Shown here one piece after another: positions 9,638 through 19,526 of a DNA stretch of 64,000 bases (position 1 is its first letter; every line of letters begins with the position of its first letter). Source of the stretch: Anabaena sp. UHCC 0187 (GTDB lineage: Bacteria > Cyanobacteriota > Cyanobacteriia > Cyanobacteriales > Nostocaceae); contig NZ_VILB01000002.1 of NCBI RefSeq assembly GCF_009712035.1, positions 160,321 to 224,320 of the forward strand, written 5' to 3'. The notes below the pieces were generated by a model that did no database searches, was not told where the DNA came from, and saw nothing but the letters and a program-made list of their open reading frames with translations. A program made the translations under genes and the position numbers.

Positions 9638-9958
9638 TAAAATGACTAACATCTAAACCCATCCTGTCAATAGAGCAATCTCAAAAAATCTTGGCAATAG
9701 AGAAAAATTGCTAACTGTAAAATCTAGTTTTATTGTATCTTGTATGTTTAAGACTTTTGTTAATTTGAGTACAAATTAATACATAAATTCAGACTACCAC
9801 GTTGATTAAAGTCAGACATTCTTACATAATGACATTCCCAGTTATCTATAAGATTTTCAGCTTAAATTCTTATAATGAACAAATTGCCTAATCTGTAACT
9901 TTGGTAATAGGTTTAACCGCAATCTCCATTTTCGTCAACTGCCATAAGGATAATAAAC
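9638..9958. promoter_or_regulatory. Upstream region of glyA
   Basis: This 321-bp spacer has no gene. A TATAAT hexamer at 9871-9876 is a plausible -10 element about 80 bp before glyA, without a good -35. AAGGA at 9946-9950 is the glyA ribosome-binding site, 8 nt from the ATG. Confidence 0.4.
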
Positions 9959-11242
9959 ATGACTAAAACTAACTCAGACCTTCTAAAAAACTCCGATCCT
10001 GCCATTAACGAACTAATTAACCAAGAATTACAACGTCAACGTGACCACTTAGAATTAATTGCTAGTGAAAACTTTACCTCCGCTGCCGTATTAGCTGCCC
10101 AAGGTTCAGTATTAACCAACAAATACGCCGAAGGATTACCAGGTAAGCGTTATTACGGTGGTTGTGAATTTGTTGACAAAATTGAACAAATAGCCATTGA
10201 CCGAGCTAAACAATTATTTGGTGCTGCTCATGCCAATGTCCAACCCCATTCCGGCGCACAAGCTAATTTTGCCGTCTTTTTGACCCTGCTGCAACCAGGG
10301 GACACAATTATGGGCATGGACTTATCCCACGGTGGACACCTCACCCACGGTTCACCAGTGAACGTTTCTGGTAAATGGTTTCAAGTCCGTCATTATGGCG
10401 TAAGCAAAGAAACCGAACAATTAGACTATGACCAAATTCGGGATTTAGCCATTAAAGAACGCCCTAAACTCTTGATTTGTGGGTATTCAGCCTATCCTCG
10501 GATTATTGACTTTGAAAAATTCCGCAGCATTGCTGATGAAGTTGGTGCTTACTTACTTGCAGATATTGCTCACATTGCTGGTTTAGTCGCTACTGGTCAT
10601 CATCCTAATCCCCTGCCTTATTGTGATGTCGTTACCACCACAACCCATAAAACCTTACGTGGGCCAAGAGGCGGCTTAATTTTGACTCGTGATGCAGAAT
10701 TGGGTAAAAAGCTAGATAAATCAGTTTTCCCCGGAACTCAAGGTGGACCACTAGAACACGTCATTGCGGGTAAAGCAGTGGCTTTTGGTGAAGCTCTCAA
10801 ACCTGAGTTTACAGACTATTCTGGGCGGGTAATTGAAAATGCTCAGGCTTTAGCTACTCAATTACAAAATAGAGGGTTTAAGCTCGTATCCAATGGCACG
10901 GATAATCACTTAATGTTAGTAGATTTACGTTCTGTGGGCATGACTGGGAAGAAAGGAGATAAGTTAGTCAGCACCGTTAATATTACCGCCAATAAGAATA
11001 CAGTTCCTTTTGATCCTGAATCACCTTTTGTTACCAGTGGTTTAAGATTAGGTTCACCTGCCATGACTACCAGAGGTTTAGGTGTGGCAGAATTTACAGA
11101 AATTGGGAATATTATTGCAGATCGTTTACTTTCTCCAGATTCAGAAATAGTAACGGCTGATTGTCTCAAAAGAGTGGCTGCATTGTGCGATCGCTTCCCA
11201 TTATATCCCCACCTAGAAATTCCTGTACCAGCCCTAGCGTAG
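9959..11242 (+). CDS. glyA: Serine hydroxymethyltransferase
   Basis: GlyA is the PLP enzyme that interconverts serine and glycine with tetrahydrofolate, supplying one-carbon units. It also supports photorespiratory glycine metabolism in cyanobacteria. The 427-residue protein carries the family landmarks: [10 protein letters not shown] near the N-terminus, [18 protein letters not shown], the PLP-lysine motif [13 protein letters not shown], and [13 protein letters not shown] near the C-terminus. Length is normal. The start follows a well-spaced AAGGA. cinA follows after an 82-bp spacer filled with a short tandem repeat, so co-transcription is possible. Confidence 0.97.
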   Translation: MTKTNSDLLKNSDPAINELINQELQRQRDHLELIASENFTSAAVLAAQGSVLTNKYAEGLPGKRYYGGCEFVDKIEQIAIDRAKQLFGAAHANVQPHSGAQANFAVFLTLLQPGDTIMGMDLSHGGHLTHGSPVNVSGKWFQVRHYGVSKETEQLDYDQIRDLAIKERPKLLICGYSAYPRIIDFEKFRSIADEVGAYLLADIAHIAGLVATGHHPNPLPYCDVVTTTTHKTLRGPRGGLILTRDAELGKKLDKSVFPGTQGGPLEHVIAGKAVAFGEALKPEFTDYSGRVIENAQALATQLQNRGFKLVSNGTDNHLMLVDLRSVGMTGKKGDKLVSTVNITANKNTVPFDPESPFVTSGLRLGSPAMTTRGLGVAEFTEIGNIIADRLLSPDSEIVTADCLKRVAALCDRFPLYPHLEIPVPALA

Positions 11243-11310
11243 AGAATTTTAGATTTTAGATTTTAGATTTTGGATTTTAGATAATAATCCAAAATCTATT
11301 CCCTATCCCC
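11243..11310. repeat. Short tandem repeat, GATTTTA type, between glyA and cinA
   Basis: Successive copies of a GATTTTA-like heptamer (TAGATTTTAGATTTTAGATT and variants) fill the spacer. It then partly folds back as AATCCAAAATCTA. This is the short tandemly repeated repetitive sequence type typical of heterocystous cyanobacteria. Confidence 0.75.
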
Positions 11311-11324
11311 TATTCCCAATCCCC

Positions 11325-12587
11325 ATGAGTGCAGAAATTATTTGTGTTGGTACAGAAATGCTGTTGGGAGATATCCTCAACAGCAACGCCCAATATCTTG
11401 CCAAAGAATTAGCCCAGTTAGGCATTCCCCACTATTATCAAACCGTAGTCGGGGATAATCCAGAAAGACTCAAAGAAGTGATCGAAATTGCTGCTTCCAG
11501 AGTACAAATTCTCATTTTTACAGGTGGCTTAGGCCCCACACCCGATGATCTCACCTGTGAAACCATCGCTGATTTTTTTGGTGTTCCTTTAATAGAACGA
11601 GCCGATATTGTCGAAGATATCGCCGAAAAATTTGCCCAACGGGGACGAGTCATGTCTCCCAATAATCGCAAACAAGCCTTAATTCCCCAAGGTGCAGAAA
11701 TTCTGCCCAACCCCACAGGAACAGCCCCTGGGATTATTTGGCAACCCCGCACTGGATTAACTATTTTTACCTTTCCTGGTGTTCCTAGCGAAATGTATCG
11801 AATGTGGACCCAAACCGCAGTACCTTTTCTCAAAAGTCAAGGTTGGGGAAAAGAAATTATTTATAGTCGCAGTTTAAGATTTTGGGGCATTGGTGAATCA
11901 GCATTAGCGGAAAAAGTAGCTACTTATTTTGACTTAAATAATCCCACCGTAGCCCCCTATGCGGGTAAGGGAGAAGTCAGATTGCGAGTTTCGGCTAAAG
12001 CTGCCGACGCAACAACCGCAGAGGCTTTAATTGCACCCATTGAAAAACAACTGATAGAAATTGCCGGTTTAGATTATTACGGTGCTGATGATGATACCTT
12101 AGCTGCTGTAGTTGGTAATTTGTTACGCTCTGCGGGGGAAACCCTCTCAGTGGCGGAATCTTGCACTGGTGGAGGACTGGGGCAAATGTTAACGGAAATT
12201 CCCGGTAGTTCCGATTACTTTTGGGGTGGGGTAATTTCCTACGACAATTCTGTGAAAGTCGGATTGTTAGGAGTTAATCCAGAGGATTTAGAGAAATTTG
12301 GGGCAGTGAGTGCAACTGTCGCCGAACAAATGGCTATCGGTGTGAAAAGTCGTCTTTCCACTACTTGGGGATTAAGTATTACGGGAATTGCTGGACCAAC
12401 TGGAGGAACCCAAACCAAGCCTGTGGGTTTAGTCTATATCGGTTTAGCAGGTCCTGGAGATGAAGTAACAAGTTTTGAACATCGGTTTGGGACGATTCGC
12501 GGACGATCTTTAGTTCGTTATGTGAGTGCAAATGCAGCTTTGGATAATTTGCGACGGCGGTTGTTGACAAAACATTTTCCAGGATAG
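11325..12587 (+). CDS. cinA: CinA family protein (competence/damage-inducible; NMN deamidase domain)
   Basis: This 420-residue protein has two domains. An N-terminal MoaB/MogA-like domain (about 1-170) contains GTEMLLGDILNSNAQYLAKE and TGGLGPTPDD. A C-terminal PncC domain (about 260-415) contains SVAESCTGGGLGQMLTE and GIAGPTGG. PncC domains deamidate nicotinamide mononucleotide, and the COG1058 domain is linked to ADP-ribose or NAD repair. The length fits full-length bacterial CinA. The ATG lies inside the repeat-rich spacer after glyA with no strong ribosome-binding site. The gene converges on the - strand BY-kinase gene, with only 29 bp between them. Confidence 0.93.
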   Translation: MSAEIICVGTEMLLGDILNSNAQYLAKELAQLGIPHYYQTVVGDNPERLKEVIEIAASRVQILIFTGGLGPTPDDLTCETIADFFGVPLIERADIVEDIAEKFAQRGRVMSPNNRKQALIPQGAEILPNPTGTAPGIIWQPRTGLTIFTFPGVPSEMYRMWTQTAVPFLKSQGWGKEIIYSRSLRFWGIGESALAEKVATYFDLNNPTVAPYAGKGEVRLRVSAKAADATTAEALIAPIEKQLIEIAGLDYYGADDDTLAAVVGNLLRSAGETLSVAESCTGGGLGQMLTEIPGSSDYFWGGVISYDNSVKVGLLGVNPEDLEKFGAVSATVAEQMAIGVKSRLSTTWGLSITGIAGPTGGTQTKPVGLVYIGLAGPGDEVTSFEHRFGTIRGRSLVRYVSANAALDNLRRRLLTKHFPG

Positions 12588-12616
12588 TACCGCCGTGAAT
12601 GACAAAGAGTCAGGAA

Positions 12617-14833
12617 CTATGCAGTAGTAACACGTTGGTTATAATCACTATAGTAGTAATCATAACCTGATAACTTAGCCTTATTCCCATTGATCACTAA
12701 ACCGAGTAAATTAATCGGCGCAATTCTCAAATTATCCTGAACTTGTGTTAGTGCTGATTTATCTGTTTTACCAATTCTCATTACTAGCATTAAACCATCA
12801 GTGTAAGGTGCTAGAAGTCTGACATCTACTAACCCCAACATGGGGGGAACATCATAAATTACTAAATCAAAATTTTGATGAAAATAGTTCATCAATTGCT
12901 TCATTTTATCTGATGACAACAACCGAGCCGGATCAGGTGGTATTGGACCTGCCGTAATCACAGATAAATCCTTAAATCGGGGCATCTGTTGAATTACTTC
13001 CTCCACATCTATATTTGCAGAGATTAAATTACTTAATCCGTACAGATTATTTAATCCTGATAATTTGTGAATCTGGGAGCAACGCAAATCAGCATCTACC
13101 AATAGCACTCGTTTACCCATTGATGTTGCTATTTGAGCGAGGTGAAATGCTACTGTACTTTTACCATCTCCAGACATTGCTGAAGAAACAATTAAAGAAC
13201 GAATTGGTCGATCTGAATTGAGAAGTTGAATATTCCCATACAAAACTTGTAAAGATTCCCAAAATGCCCCTTGTCCGTAGTATGTTTTTTCTGGAGAGTT
13301 ACTACTAAACATATTAGAAAATCTACCAATACCTTCCGGGGTATCTTCAGACCTTATTTCCTGCTCATTCACACTATTTGTAAGATTGTGGGATGGATGA
13401 TAAGATATGTTTTTATCAAAGGGAAGAGTGGCTAATAAGGGGAGTTTGATATTTTCCTTAATCCTCTCGACAGTTTGATAAGTATTATCTATCTTTTCTA
13501 GAATCAAGGCAGCCCCAATACCTAGTAGAGAACTAGCCACAAGTCCTAACAGTAAACTATGTGGTGTATTTGGTGATATGGGAGATTCTGGTTGAGTAGG
13601 TGCTTGAATTAATTCCCAAGGTAGTTCTGTTTGCGCTATTTCTATTTGTAGTTGTTCACGGTTAGCTAGAAACCGATTTAAACTTTCATTTGCTAATTGT
13701 AAATTGCGCTGAATCTCCGTATATTGTCGAGATAAAACTGGTAATTGCTCTAATTTTCTTTGCAGTTGTTGTTCTGCTTCTGTCAGTTGTTGACTTTCAG
13801 CCTCTATTCTTTGAAATAGAATTGTCGCCTCAGCCACCTTGATAGTTAAAGCCCGGTTTGCTTCTCTTTCAATAATAGGTAAGAGGTTATCTCTTTTTTC
13901 TTTTAAGGTTTGAATAATTGGGTGATCAGGTTGGAATCGAGCTAATTCTCCAGATATTTGGGTATCTAATTGGCGTTGCTGGGTGATTAATTGTTGATAA
14001 AGAGGAGCATTATTGAGAATTGCTAATTGTTCATCTTCTCCCTGTAAACTCAGATAATTAGCCTTAGCAGCGGCTAACTGTTGATTTACAGCTTGTCGTT
14101 GCTGTGTCAGAGATTGGATTTGCTGAGAAATACCTTGAGATTGATTTTCTAGATCAATAAAATTGTATCTTTGGCGAAATATTTGCATTTCTTTCTGCAA
14201 CTGCGTCACCCGATTTTGGATCTCAGGTAGCTGTTTATTAGTAAACTGAACTCCCTGACGCAGCTTGGTTTGTCGCTTGTCTAGGCTGTAGTTTAAATAG
14301 AATCGAGAAATAGTATTTAATACAACTTTAATTTTTTTAGTGTCATTGCTTTTATAGCTGACTTCAATTACCTTGGTTGCACCGAAACGACGAATAGTTA
14401 AACCTTTTATAAGAGAATTGTAGGTAATTTCAGGATAGGATTTTTGCAACTGCTTAATTACATCTTGCAGCAGTTTTGGACTCTTAAGAACCTGAATTTG
14501 ACTCTCATAATCTAAACTAGGTTTAGCAATGTTAGAGTCTAAGAGGTTTACTTTTCCTAAGCTGTTATCATCATTAACAGATTCAACCAATATTTGAAAG
14601 TTACCTTGATATATTGGTTCTTCTGTGAGCGTTGAATAAGCCACTGCACTGTTAACAGCGACGGATATTCCTGCTATCAAGATTGATCTACGCTTTAGTA
14701 TTTCCAATATTTGCCGCAAATCCCCACTATCAGACGTTTCTTCCAAAGCTGAAAATATTGGACTAGTTGAGGATTGAAGTCTAGGATTTCCATTCTTATG
14801 GGAACTTGATGTGATTGTAGTAGAGTTATCCAT
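12617..14833 (-). CDS. Wzz-domain polysaccharide co-polymerase / BY-type tyrosine kinase (copy 1)
   Basis: This 738-residue Wzc-like protein has an N-terminal Wzz domain with a first membrane helix (ILIAGISVAVNSAVAYSTL), a long coiled-coil periplasmic region (about 190-400), a second membrane helix (LLLGLVASSLLGIGAALILE) and a cytoplasmic BY-kinase domain. The kinase shows Walker A (SGDGKSTVAFHLA), Walker A' (VLLVDADLR) and Walker B (LVIYDVPP). The C-terminal tyrosine cluster GYDYYYSDY is the expected autophosphorylation tail. Such kinases control chain length and export of capsule or exopolysaccharide. It marks the left edge of the polysaccharide locus and faces away from it. A close paralog in the opposite orientation marks the right edge. 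Confidence 0.92.
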   Translation of the reverse strand: MDNSTTITSSSHKNGNPRLQSSTSPIFSALEETSDSGDLRQILEILKRRSILIAGISVAVNSAVAYSTLTEEPIYQGNFQILVESVNDDNSLGKVNLLDSNIAKPSLDYESQIQVLKSPKLLQDVIKQLQKSYPEITYNSLIKGLTIRRFGATKVIEVSYKSNDTKKIKVVLNTISRFYLNYSLDKRQTKLRQGVQFTNKQLPEIQNRVTQLQKEMQIFRQRYNFIDLENQSQGISQQIQSLTQQRQAVNQQLAAAKANYLSLQGEDEQLAILNNAPLYQQLITQQRQLDTQISGELARFQPDHPIIQTLKEKRDNLLPIIEREANRALTIKVAEATILFQRIEAESQQLTEAEQQLQRKLEQLPVLSRQYTEIQRNLQLANESLNRFLANREQLQIEIAQTELPWELIQAPTQPESPISPNTPHSLLLGLVASSLLGIGAALILEKIDNTYQTVERIKENIKLPLLATLPFDKNISYHPSHNLTNSVNEQEIRSEDTPEGIGRFSNMFSSNSPEKTYYGQGAFWESLQVLYGNIQLLNSDRPIRSLIVSSAMSGDGKSTVAFHLAQIATSMGKRVLLVDADLRCSQIHKLSGLNNLYGLSNLISANIDVEEVIQQMPRFKDLSVITAGPIPPDPARLLSSDKMKQLMNYFHQNFDLVIYDVPPMLGLVDVRLLAPYTDGLMLVMRIGKTDKSALTQVQDNLRIAPINLLGLVINGNKAKLSGYDYYYSDYNQRVTTA

Positions 14834-15508
14834 GATTGATTTATTTAGAAGTGAGTAATAATAAACCTAAGATGTAGATGTAGTAATTGCATCTAGCTTT
14901 TCATAAAAACTGATTTTCTAGATACCTGTGTTATTGAGGCAGAAAATGTAATAATCAAACCAATACGTTTTCACAACTACTTGATGCCTGCTATATATAT
15001 AGCAAGTTTATGTAAATTTCGTCAGGAATTTTATCAAAAAGATACATCTTGCTATTTGTCAAAACTTATACATAGTATCCCTGTATTAATTCTAGGTGAA
15101 TCAATAGCGATCAGACATCACGCGTCCATAGGTAATATATAATGAGGTAGAGTACAAAACCAAATCTGATTTATTCTAACTCTTGTATTCTGTTGTTTGA
15201 ACATAAAATGCGTTTATTCGGGAATTGGGAGTATTTTTTTATCTTGCTACTCACTGAAAAACCGTACTAAATGAATTCTAATGACGATGGATAGGGGTTT
15301 TGATAGTAATACTTTTTTAACAAAAGTATTATTTATATCTAATGTTGTTTTGTCCGGAACTAGTAATTACCCTGTTGTCAATTTAAGAGATAGTAGTTGA
15401 TAACAGTGGTAAGGATGTTAAAAAAATATTGATAGAAACATTTTTTTACTTAAGGGGTCATTATTGACTGCTACATCTGTAAATCTTTTCAATGGAACTA
15501 TATGAGTC
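14834..15508. promoter_or_regulatory. Divergent control region between BY-kinase copy 1 and the polysaccharide genes
   Basis: This 675-bp AT-rich spacer separates divergent genes and is the likely promoter region for the rightward polysaccharide locus. I see a 16-nt palindrome at 14989-15004 and a TATAAT at 15138-15143, but no good -35. No coding frame is convincing. Confidence 0.45.
14989..15004. promoter_or_regulatory. 16-nt perfect palindrome
   Basis: TGCTATATATATAGCA is a perfect palindrome in the divergent spacer, about 155 bp upstream of the BY-kinase start. It could be an operator, or a hairpin at the 5' end of one of the transcripts. Confidence 0.3.
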
Positions 15509-16939
15509 ATGGTACTAAGTGAATGGCAGAAAAATCTAAATTCTTATTCTTCAATCAGCGAAAATCAATACTTAACAAAAATTGATACGGAATTAAATGT
15601 TAATCAGCAATCTGATATTAAAACTCGGAAAATATCCAAGGGTAAGACTTATACAACATCTCCTTTGCATTCAGTAGAGTTAGATCAGTCTTCTGAAACC
15701 AGTAATACTTCCTATGATCAATTGATTAACGTATCTATAATTACTGAGTTTTTTCCTCCAGACTATGCGGCTACAGGACAATTAATTGAGGAACTAGTCA
15801 AACAGTTAGAGAAACAAGGAATTAGGATTAGAGTATTCACAGGACAACCAGGGTACGCATTTACAACTGCTAAAGCACCAGCATTAGAGCAACTGGGGGA
15901 TATCCTGGTTCAAAGATCCCGATCTACACAGGTGTGGTCTAATAGGATTCGTGGTAAAGCTATCAATGGTGTTTTATTTACATTGCGGGCGTTTCTGCAT
16001 ATTATCAAGAATGTTCGTAAAAATGATGTATTTTTATTAACTTCAGCACCTCCTTTTTTATCAGTAGCAGGATATTTGGCTCATTTGCTATTAAAATTTC
16101 CTTATGTATGTTTAATCTATGACCTGTATCCAGATATTGCGATCGCCCTGGGAGTAGTTTCCAAAAAGCACTGGTTAGCCAAGTTTTGGTGGGCAATTAA
16201 CCGCCAAATTTGGCAAAAATCTAAAGGGATTATTGTTCTCAGTCCGGCTATGAAAGAGCGCGTCATAGCAATCTGTCCAGAAGTAGCTGATAAGGTTTCG
16301 GTGATTCATAGTTGGGGAGATCCTGAGTTAATTGTCCCCATTGCTAAAGAAAACAACTGGTTTGCCAAGGAACATAATTTAGTCAATAAATTTACGGTGC
16401 TTTATTCTGGGAATATGGGCAGGTGTCATGATCTGGACACTATTTTGGCAACTGCTCAACAACTTCAGGACGAACCGATTCAGTTTGTTTGTATTGGTGG
16501 TGGTCCAAAACGTGAAAGCTTTATCCAAGATGTGACTCGTTTAGGACTGAAAAACTTTATTTTTCTTCCCTATCAAGACAAGAGTGTGCTACCGTATTCC
16601 TTGACAGCTTGTGATTTGTCCTTAGTCAGTGTAGAAGCAGGTTTGGAAAGTTTAGTTGCTCCTAGCAAACTCTATCCAGCTTTAGCCACTGGCAGACCGA
16701 TAGCAGCTATTTGCCCAGAAGATTCCTACTTGCGATCGCTAATAGCAGAAGGCAAATTTGGTATCAGCATTGATAATGGAGACAGTAATGCTTTAGCTGC
16801 GTTTATTCGCAAGTTAAAAAGCGATCGCCAACTCACAGAAAAGATGGGTAACGCTTCCCGCGAATATTTACAGTCTAATTTTACGCCAGAAATCATAGCC
16901 AAACAATATTTGAATGTGTTAAGAGAGTCTATGATGTGA
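15509..16939 (+). CDS. WcaI-like family 4 glycosyltransferase
   Basis: This 476-residue GT-B fold protein resembles WcaI-type transferases of colanic-acid-like loci. The transferase starts near residue 76 with INVSIITEFFPPDYAATGQL and contains VLYSGNMGRCHDLD, CIGGGPKR and the donor-site region AGLESLVAPSKLYPALATGRP. About 75 polar residues before it look disordered, so the true start could be further in; the ATG at 15509 is the longest option and I saw no decisive ribosome-binding site. It is the first rightward gene of the polysaccharide locus. Confidence 0.85.
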   Translation: MVLSEWQKNLNSYSSISENQYLTKIDTELNVNQQSDIKTRKISKGKTYTTSPLHSVELDQSSETSNTSYDQLINVSIITEFFPPDYAATGQLIEELVKQLEKQGIRIRVFTGQPGYAFTTAKAPALEQLGDILVQRSRSTQVWSNRIRGKAINGVLFTLRAFLHIIKNVRKNDVFLLTSAPPFLSVAGYLAHLLLKFPYVCLIYDLYPDIAIALGVVSKKHWLAKFWWAINRQIWQKSKGIIVLSPAMKERVIAICPEVADKVSVIHSWGDPELIVPIAKENNWFAKEHNLVNKFTVLYSGNMGRCHDLDTILATAQQLQDEPIQFVCIGGGPKRESFIQDVTRLGLKNFIFLPYQDKSVLPYSLTACDLSLVSVEAGLESLVAPSKLYPALATGRPIAAICPEDSYLRSLIAEGKFGISIDNGDSNALAAFIRKLKSDRQLTEKMGNASREYLQSNFTPEIIAKQYLNVLRESMM

Positions 16940-17129
16940 AGTGCGACCCTACACGCAATCAGCCACAGTATGTTAGTATCTTCGGTTGTTTAAGACCACT
17001 AAAATTCAAAAATTTAATCATTCAGATGATGTTGAATAAGGAGTTGGGCTTCGATGGTCTTTTTGATCTCAGTCCCTCCCACGCAACCTTCTTAGGATCT
17101 GTTGTTTAGTTACTGATCAGGAGGCCAAA

Positions 17130-17555
17130 GTGCAGAGAAGGTGTGATCGAAATCGAAAACGTTCTAAGCGAAGAGCTATCCACTGTCCAATACATGGTTG
17201 CTATATGGATAGTGTCAGCCAAAAACACGGACTATTTGCCGAACAAGCCGGACAACTACAAGAACGCGGTATAGCCAGACGAGAAGCAATGATGTTAGTA
17301 GCAGCTAAAACCACAGTTTCTTTATATGGTGAGTGGTTAGAGGCTTTTTGGTGTGAAGATTGTCAAGAAACAAAATGGTATCATGTGCATAAGCATGAAT
17401 CTAAGTATGAGTTATCTGTTGCCCCCGCAGAGCTTTGGCAACAAGCAACAGGTGTGATTCATCCCCATCGCAATCCTTCTGTGGGAGAATTTACCTATAG
17501 GCAATCTCGGATGCTTGGAGGTAATAGTGTTAAAGATTTCTGGGTGATGAATTAA
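17130..17555 (+). CDS. Conserved hypothetical protein with His/Cys pairs, upstream of gmd
   Basis: The GTG start is supported by a strong AGGAGG at 17120-17125. The 141-residue protein has a basic N-terminus and possible metal-binding groups: CPIHGCYMDS near residues 19-28, FWCEDCQETKWYHVHKHE near 74-91. These suggest a zinc-ribbon-like fold. No enzyme motif is recognised. Its stop is one base before the gmd-like ATG, so translation is probably coupled and the product is likely linked to nucleotide-sugar supply or regulation of the locus. Confidence 0.7.
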   Translation: MQRRCDRNRKRSKRRAIHCPIHGCYMDSVSQKHGLFAEQAGQLQERGIARREAMMLVAAKTTVSLYGEWLEAFWCEDCQETKWYHVHKHESKYELSVAPAELWQQATGVIHPHRNPSVGEFTYRQSRMLGGNSVKDFWVMN

Positions 17556-17556
17556 T

Positions 17557-18522
17557 ATGAAAAAAGCTCTTATTTGTGGAATATCAGGACAAGATGGAGC
17601 TTATCTAGCACAGTTGCTTCTCAATCAAGGTTATACAGTCTGTGGAACTTCCAGAGATGCCCAAATATCCTCTTTTCAGAACTTAATTTACTTAGGTATC
17701 AAAGACCAAGTAAAACTAGAGTCAATGTCCCTAACTGACTTCCGTAGCGTCTTACAGGTACTGACAAAAATCCAACCAGATGAAATCTATAATTTGGCAG
17801 GACAAACTTCCGTAGGTTTATCTTTCGGCCAACCTGTAGAAACTTTAGAAAGTATCGCTACTGGCACACTAAACTTATTAGAAGCCATTCGGTTTTTAGG
17901 CGCAAAGATTAAAGTTTACAATGCAGGTTCTAGTGAATGCTTTGGTGATACTGGCAATGTAGCAGCCGAAGAAACAACTCCATTCCGCCCCAGAAGCCCT
18001 TATGCTGTAGCTAAAGCCGCTGCTTTTTGGGAAGTAGCTAATTATCGAGAAGCTTACGGTTTATTTGCCTGTTCCGGTATTTTGTTTAATCATGAATCTC
18101 CCCTGCGTCCAGAAAGATTTGTGACTCAAAAAATTGTGGCTACGGCCTGTCGCATTGCCCAAGGTAGTGCAGAGAAATTATATTTAGGTAATATGTCAAT
18201 TCAGCGGGACTGGGGTTGGGCGCAGGAATATGTAGAAGCAATGTATTTAATCTTGCAACAAAATCAACCCGACGATTATGTGATTGCGACGGGAAAAAGC
18301 ACTTCTTTAGAAGAATTTGTTGCTGCCGCATTTACATCTGTAAATTTAGAGTGGCGTGATCATGTAGTTGTTGATAGTAGCCTATTCAGACCTACAGATT
18401 TGGCCATGGGTAAAGGTAATCCAGCTAAAGCCAAAATCCAGTTAGGATGGGAAGCTAAATATAAAATGCAGGATGTGGTGACAATGATGGTAAAAGCGAG
18501 GTTAGCTAAGTCAGAATCATGA
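17557..18522 (+). CDS. gmd: GDP-mannose 4,6-dehydratase-like short-chain epimerase/dehydratase
   Basis: This 321-residue extended short-chain dehydrogenase has the NAD(P) motif CGISGQDGAYLAQLL at its N-terminus, NLAGQTSVGLSF, the Ser of NAGSSECFGD, the YxxxK pair in SPYAVAKAA and FNHESPLRPERFVTQKI, all typical of Gmd. The likely reaction is GDP-D-mannose to GDP-4-keto-6-deoxy-mannose, a precursor of deoxy sugars such as fucose or rhamnose. It is shorter than enterobacterial Gmd, as in many cyanobacterial forms. It overlaps the ABC permease start by 4 bp. The exact sugar nucleotide is inferred. Confidence 0.85.
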   Translation: MKKALICGISGQDGAYLAQLLLNQGYTVCGTSRDAQISSFQNLIYLGIKDQVKLESMSLTDFRSVLQVLTKIQPDEIYNLAGQTSVGLSFGQPVETLESIATGTLNLLEAIRFLGAKIKVYNAGSSECFGDTGNVAAEETTPFRPRSPYAVAKAAAFWEVANYREAYGLFACSGILFNHESPLRPERFVTQKIVATACRIAQGSAEKLYLGNMSIQRDWGWAQEYVEAMYLILQQNQPDDYVIATGKSTSLEEFVAAAFTSVNLEWRDHVVVDSSLFRPTDLAMGKGNPAKAKIQLGWEAKYKMQDVVTMMVKARLAKSES

Positions 18523-19355
18523 AAGAAACCACTTCCCAGCCAGAATTAATAATTGAGGCCGGACGCGCAGAAAAGCAGTATTGGCAAGACCTTTGGCATT
18601 ATCGGGAGTTATTTTACTTCCTAGCATGGCGAGATATATTAGTTAGATATAAACAAACCGCTATTGGGATTGCCTGGGCGCTAATTCGTCCTTTTCTGAC
18701 AATGGTTGTATTTACAATAATATTTGGACAATTGGCAAAATTACCCTCTGAAGGTGCGCCCTATCCAATTCTTGTATTTTCCGCCATGTTACCCTGGCAG
18801 TTCTTTTCTAATTCTCTCTCAGAGTGTAGTAATAGTTTAATTAGTAATGCCAATTTACTGTCAAAAGTCTATTTTCCGAGATTAGTAGTACCGACCAGCG
18901 CGGTAGTAGTTAGCTTCGTAGACTTTATGATTTCTGGGATAATTTTGTTGGCTTTAATGGCATGGTATAACTTTGTTCCCACTTGGCGAATTTTAACCTT
19001 ACCATTATTTATTGGTGTGGCCTTTGCAGCTTCTATGGGTGCAGGATTATGGTTAGCTTCTTTGAATGTGCAGTATCGAGATTTTCGGTTTATTGTGCCA
19101 TTTATAGTACAGTTTGGTTTATATATCTCACCCGTAGGATTTAGTAGTACCATAGTTCCTGAAAAGTGGCGGTTTATATATTCCTTAAATCCCATGGTGG
19201 GAGTAATTGATGGTTTTCGCTGGGCAATTTTGGGCGGTAACTCCCAGTTATATTTACCGGGTTTTATGCTCTCTATGGGATTAGTGATTTTACTATTAGT
19301 GAGTGGGATTTGGTATTTTCGGAAAATGGAAAGGACTTTTGCCGATGTAATTTAG
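18519..19355 (+). CDS. wzm: ABC-2 type polysaccharide exporter permease (Wzm/KpsM-like)
   Basis: This 278-residue integral membrane protein has about six hydrophobic helices. It contains LFYFLAWRDILVRYKQTAIGIAW and RPFLTMVVFTIIFG, the signature N-terminal segments of polysaccharide/polyol-phosphate export permeases. With the ATPase at 20320-21606 it would move a lipid-linked polysaccharide across the inner membrane. The start overlaps the gmd-like stop (ATGA), so the two are probably translationally coupled. Confidence 0.9.
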   Translation: MKETTSQPELIIEAGRAEKQYWQDLWHYRELFYFLAWRDILVRYKQTAIGIAWALIRPFLTMVVFTIIFGQLAKLPSEGAPYPILVFSAMLPWQFFSNSLSECSNSLISNANLLSKVYFPRLVVPTSAVVVSFVDFMISGIILLALMAWYNFVPTWRILTLPLFIGVAFAASMGAGLWLASLNVQYRDFRFIVPFIVQFGLYISPVGFSSTIVPEKWRFIYSLNPMVGVIDGFRWAILGGNSQLYLPGFMLSMGLVILLLVSGIWYFRKMERTFADVI

Positions 19356-19395
19356 ATGATTTGATAGAATTGAAAAGTAATGATTACTAACTTTT

Positions 19396-19461
19396 ATGTC
19401 TAAATCGCCTCTCTACAAAACAGATTTCATGGACTGGTTAACTCAACAAAAATTAGCCTAA
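19396..19461 (+). pseudogene. Short remnant resembling the N-terminus of DUF29-type proteins
   Basis: A 21-residue frame, MSKSPLYKTDFMDWLTQQKL plus Ala, ends at TAA. The LY.TDF..W pattern resembles the start of DUF29-family proteins common in cyanobacterial accessory regions. Only this tip survives. The assignment rests on a short pattern. Confidence 0.3.
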
Positions 19462-19478
19462 GAAAAATCGATGGTTTC

Positions 19479-19526
19479 AAACCCACGGAGGTGGGTTTTG
19501 TCTGTGTAGCCGCGACTTCTAGTCGC
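19479..19526. repeat. Double-hairpin dispersed repeat, possible terminator
   Basis: Arms AAACCCAC (19479-19486) and GTGGGTTT (19491-19498) form a hairpin followed by TTG. GCGACT (19512-19517) and AGTCGC (19521-19526) form a second. The layout looks like a Nostocales dispersed repeat and could end transcripts from gmd and the permease. Confidence 0.55.

Noticed and set aside
11438-11833. 131-codon - strand frame inside cinA
   Set aside because: It lies opposite the conserved MoaB-like domain of CinA and has no recognisable motif.
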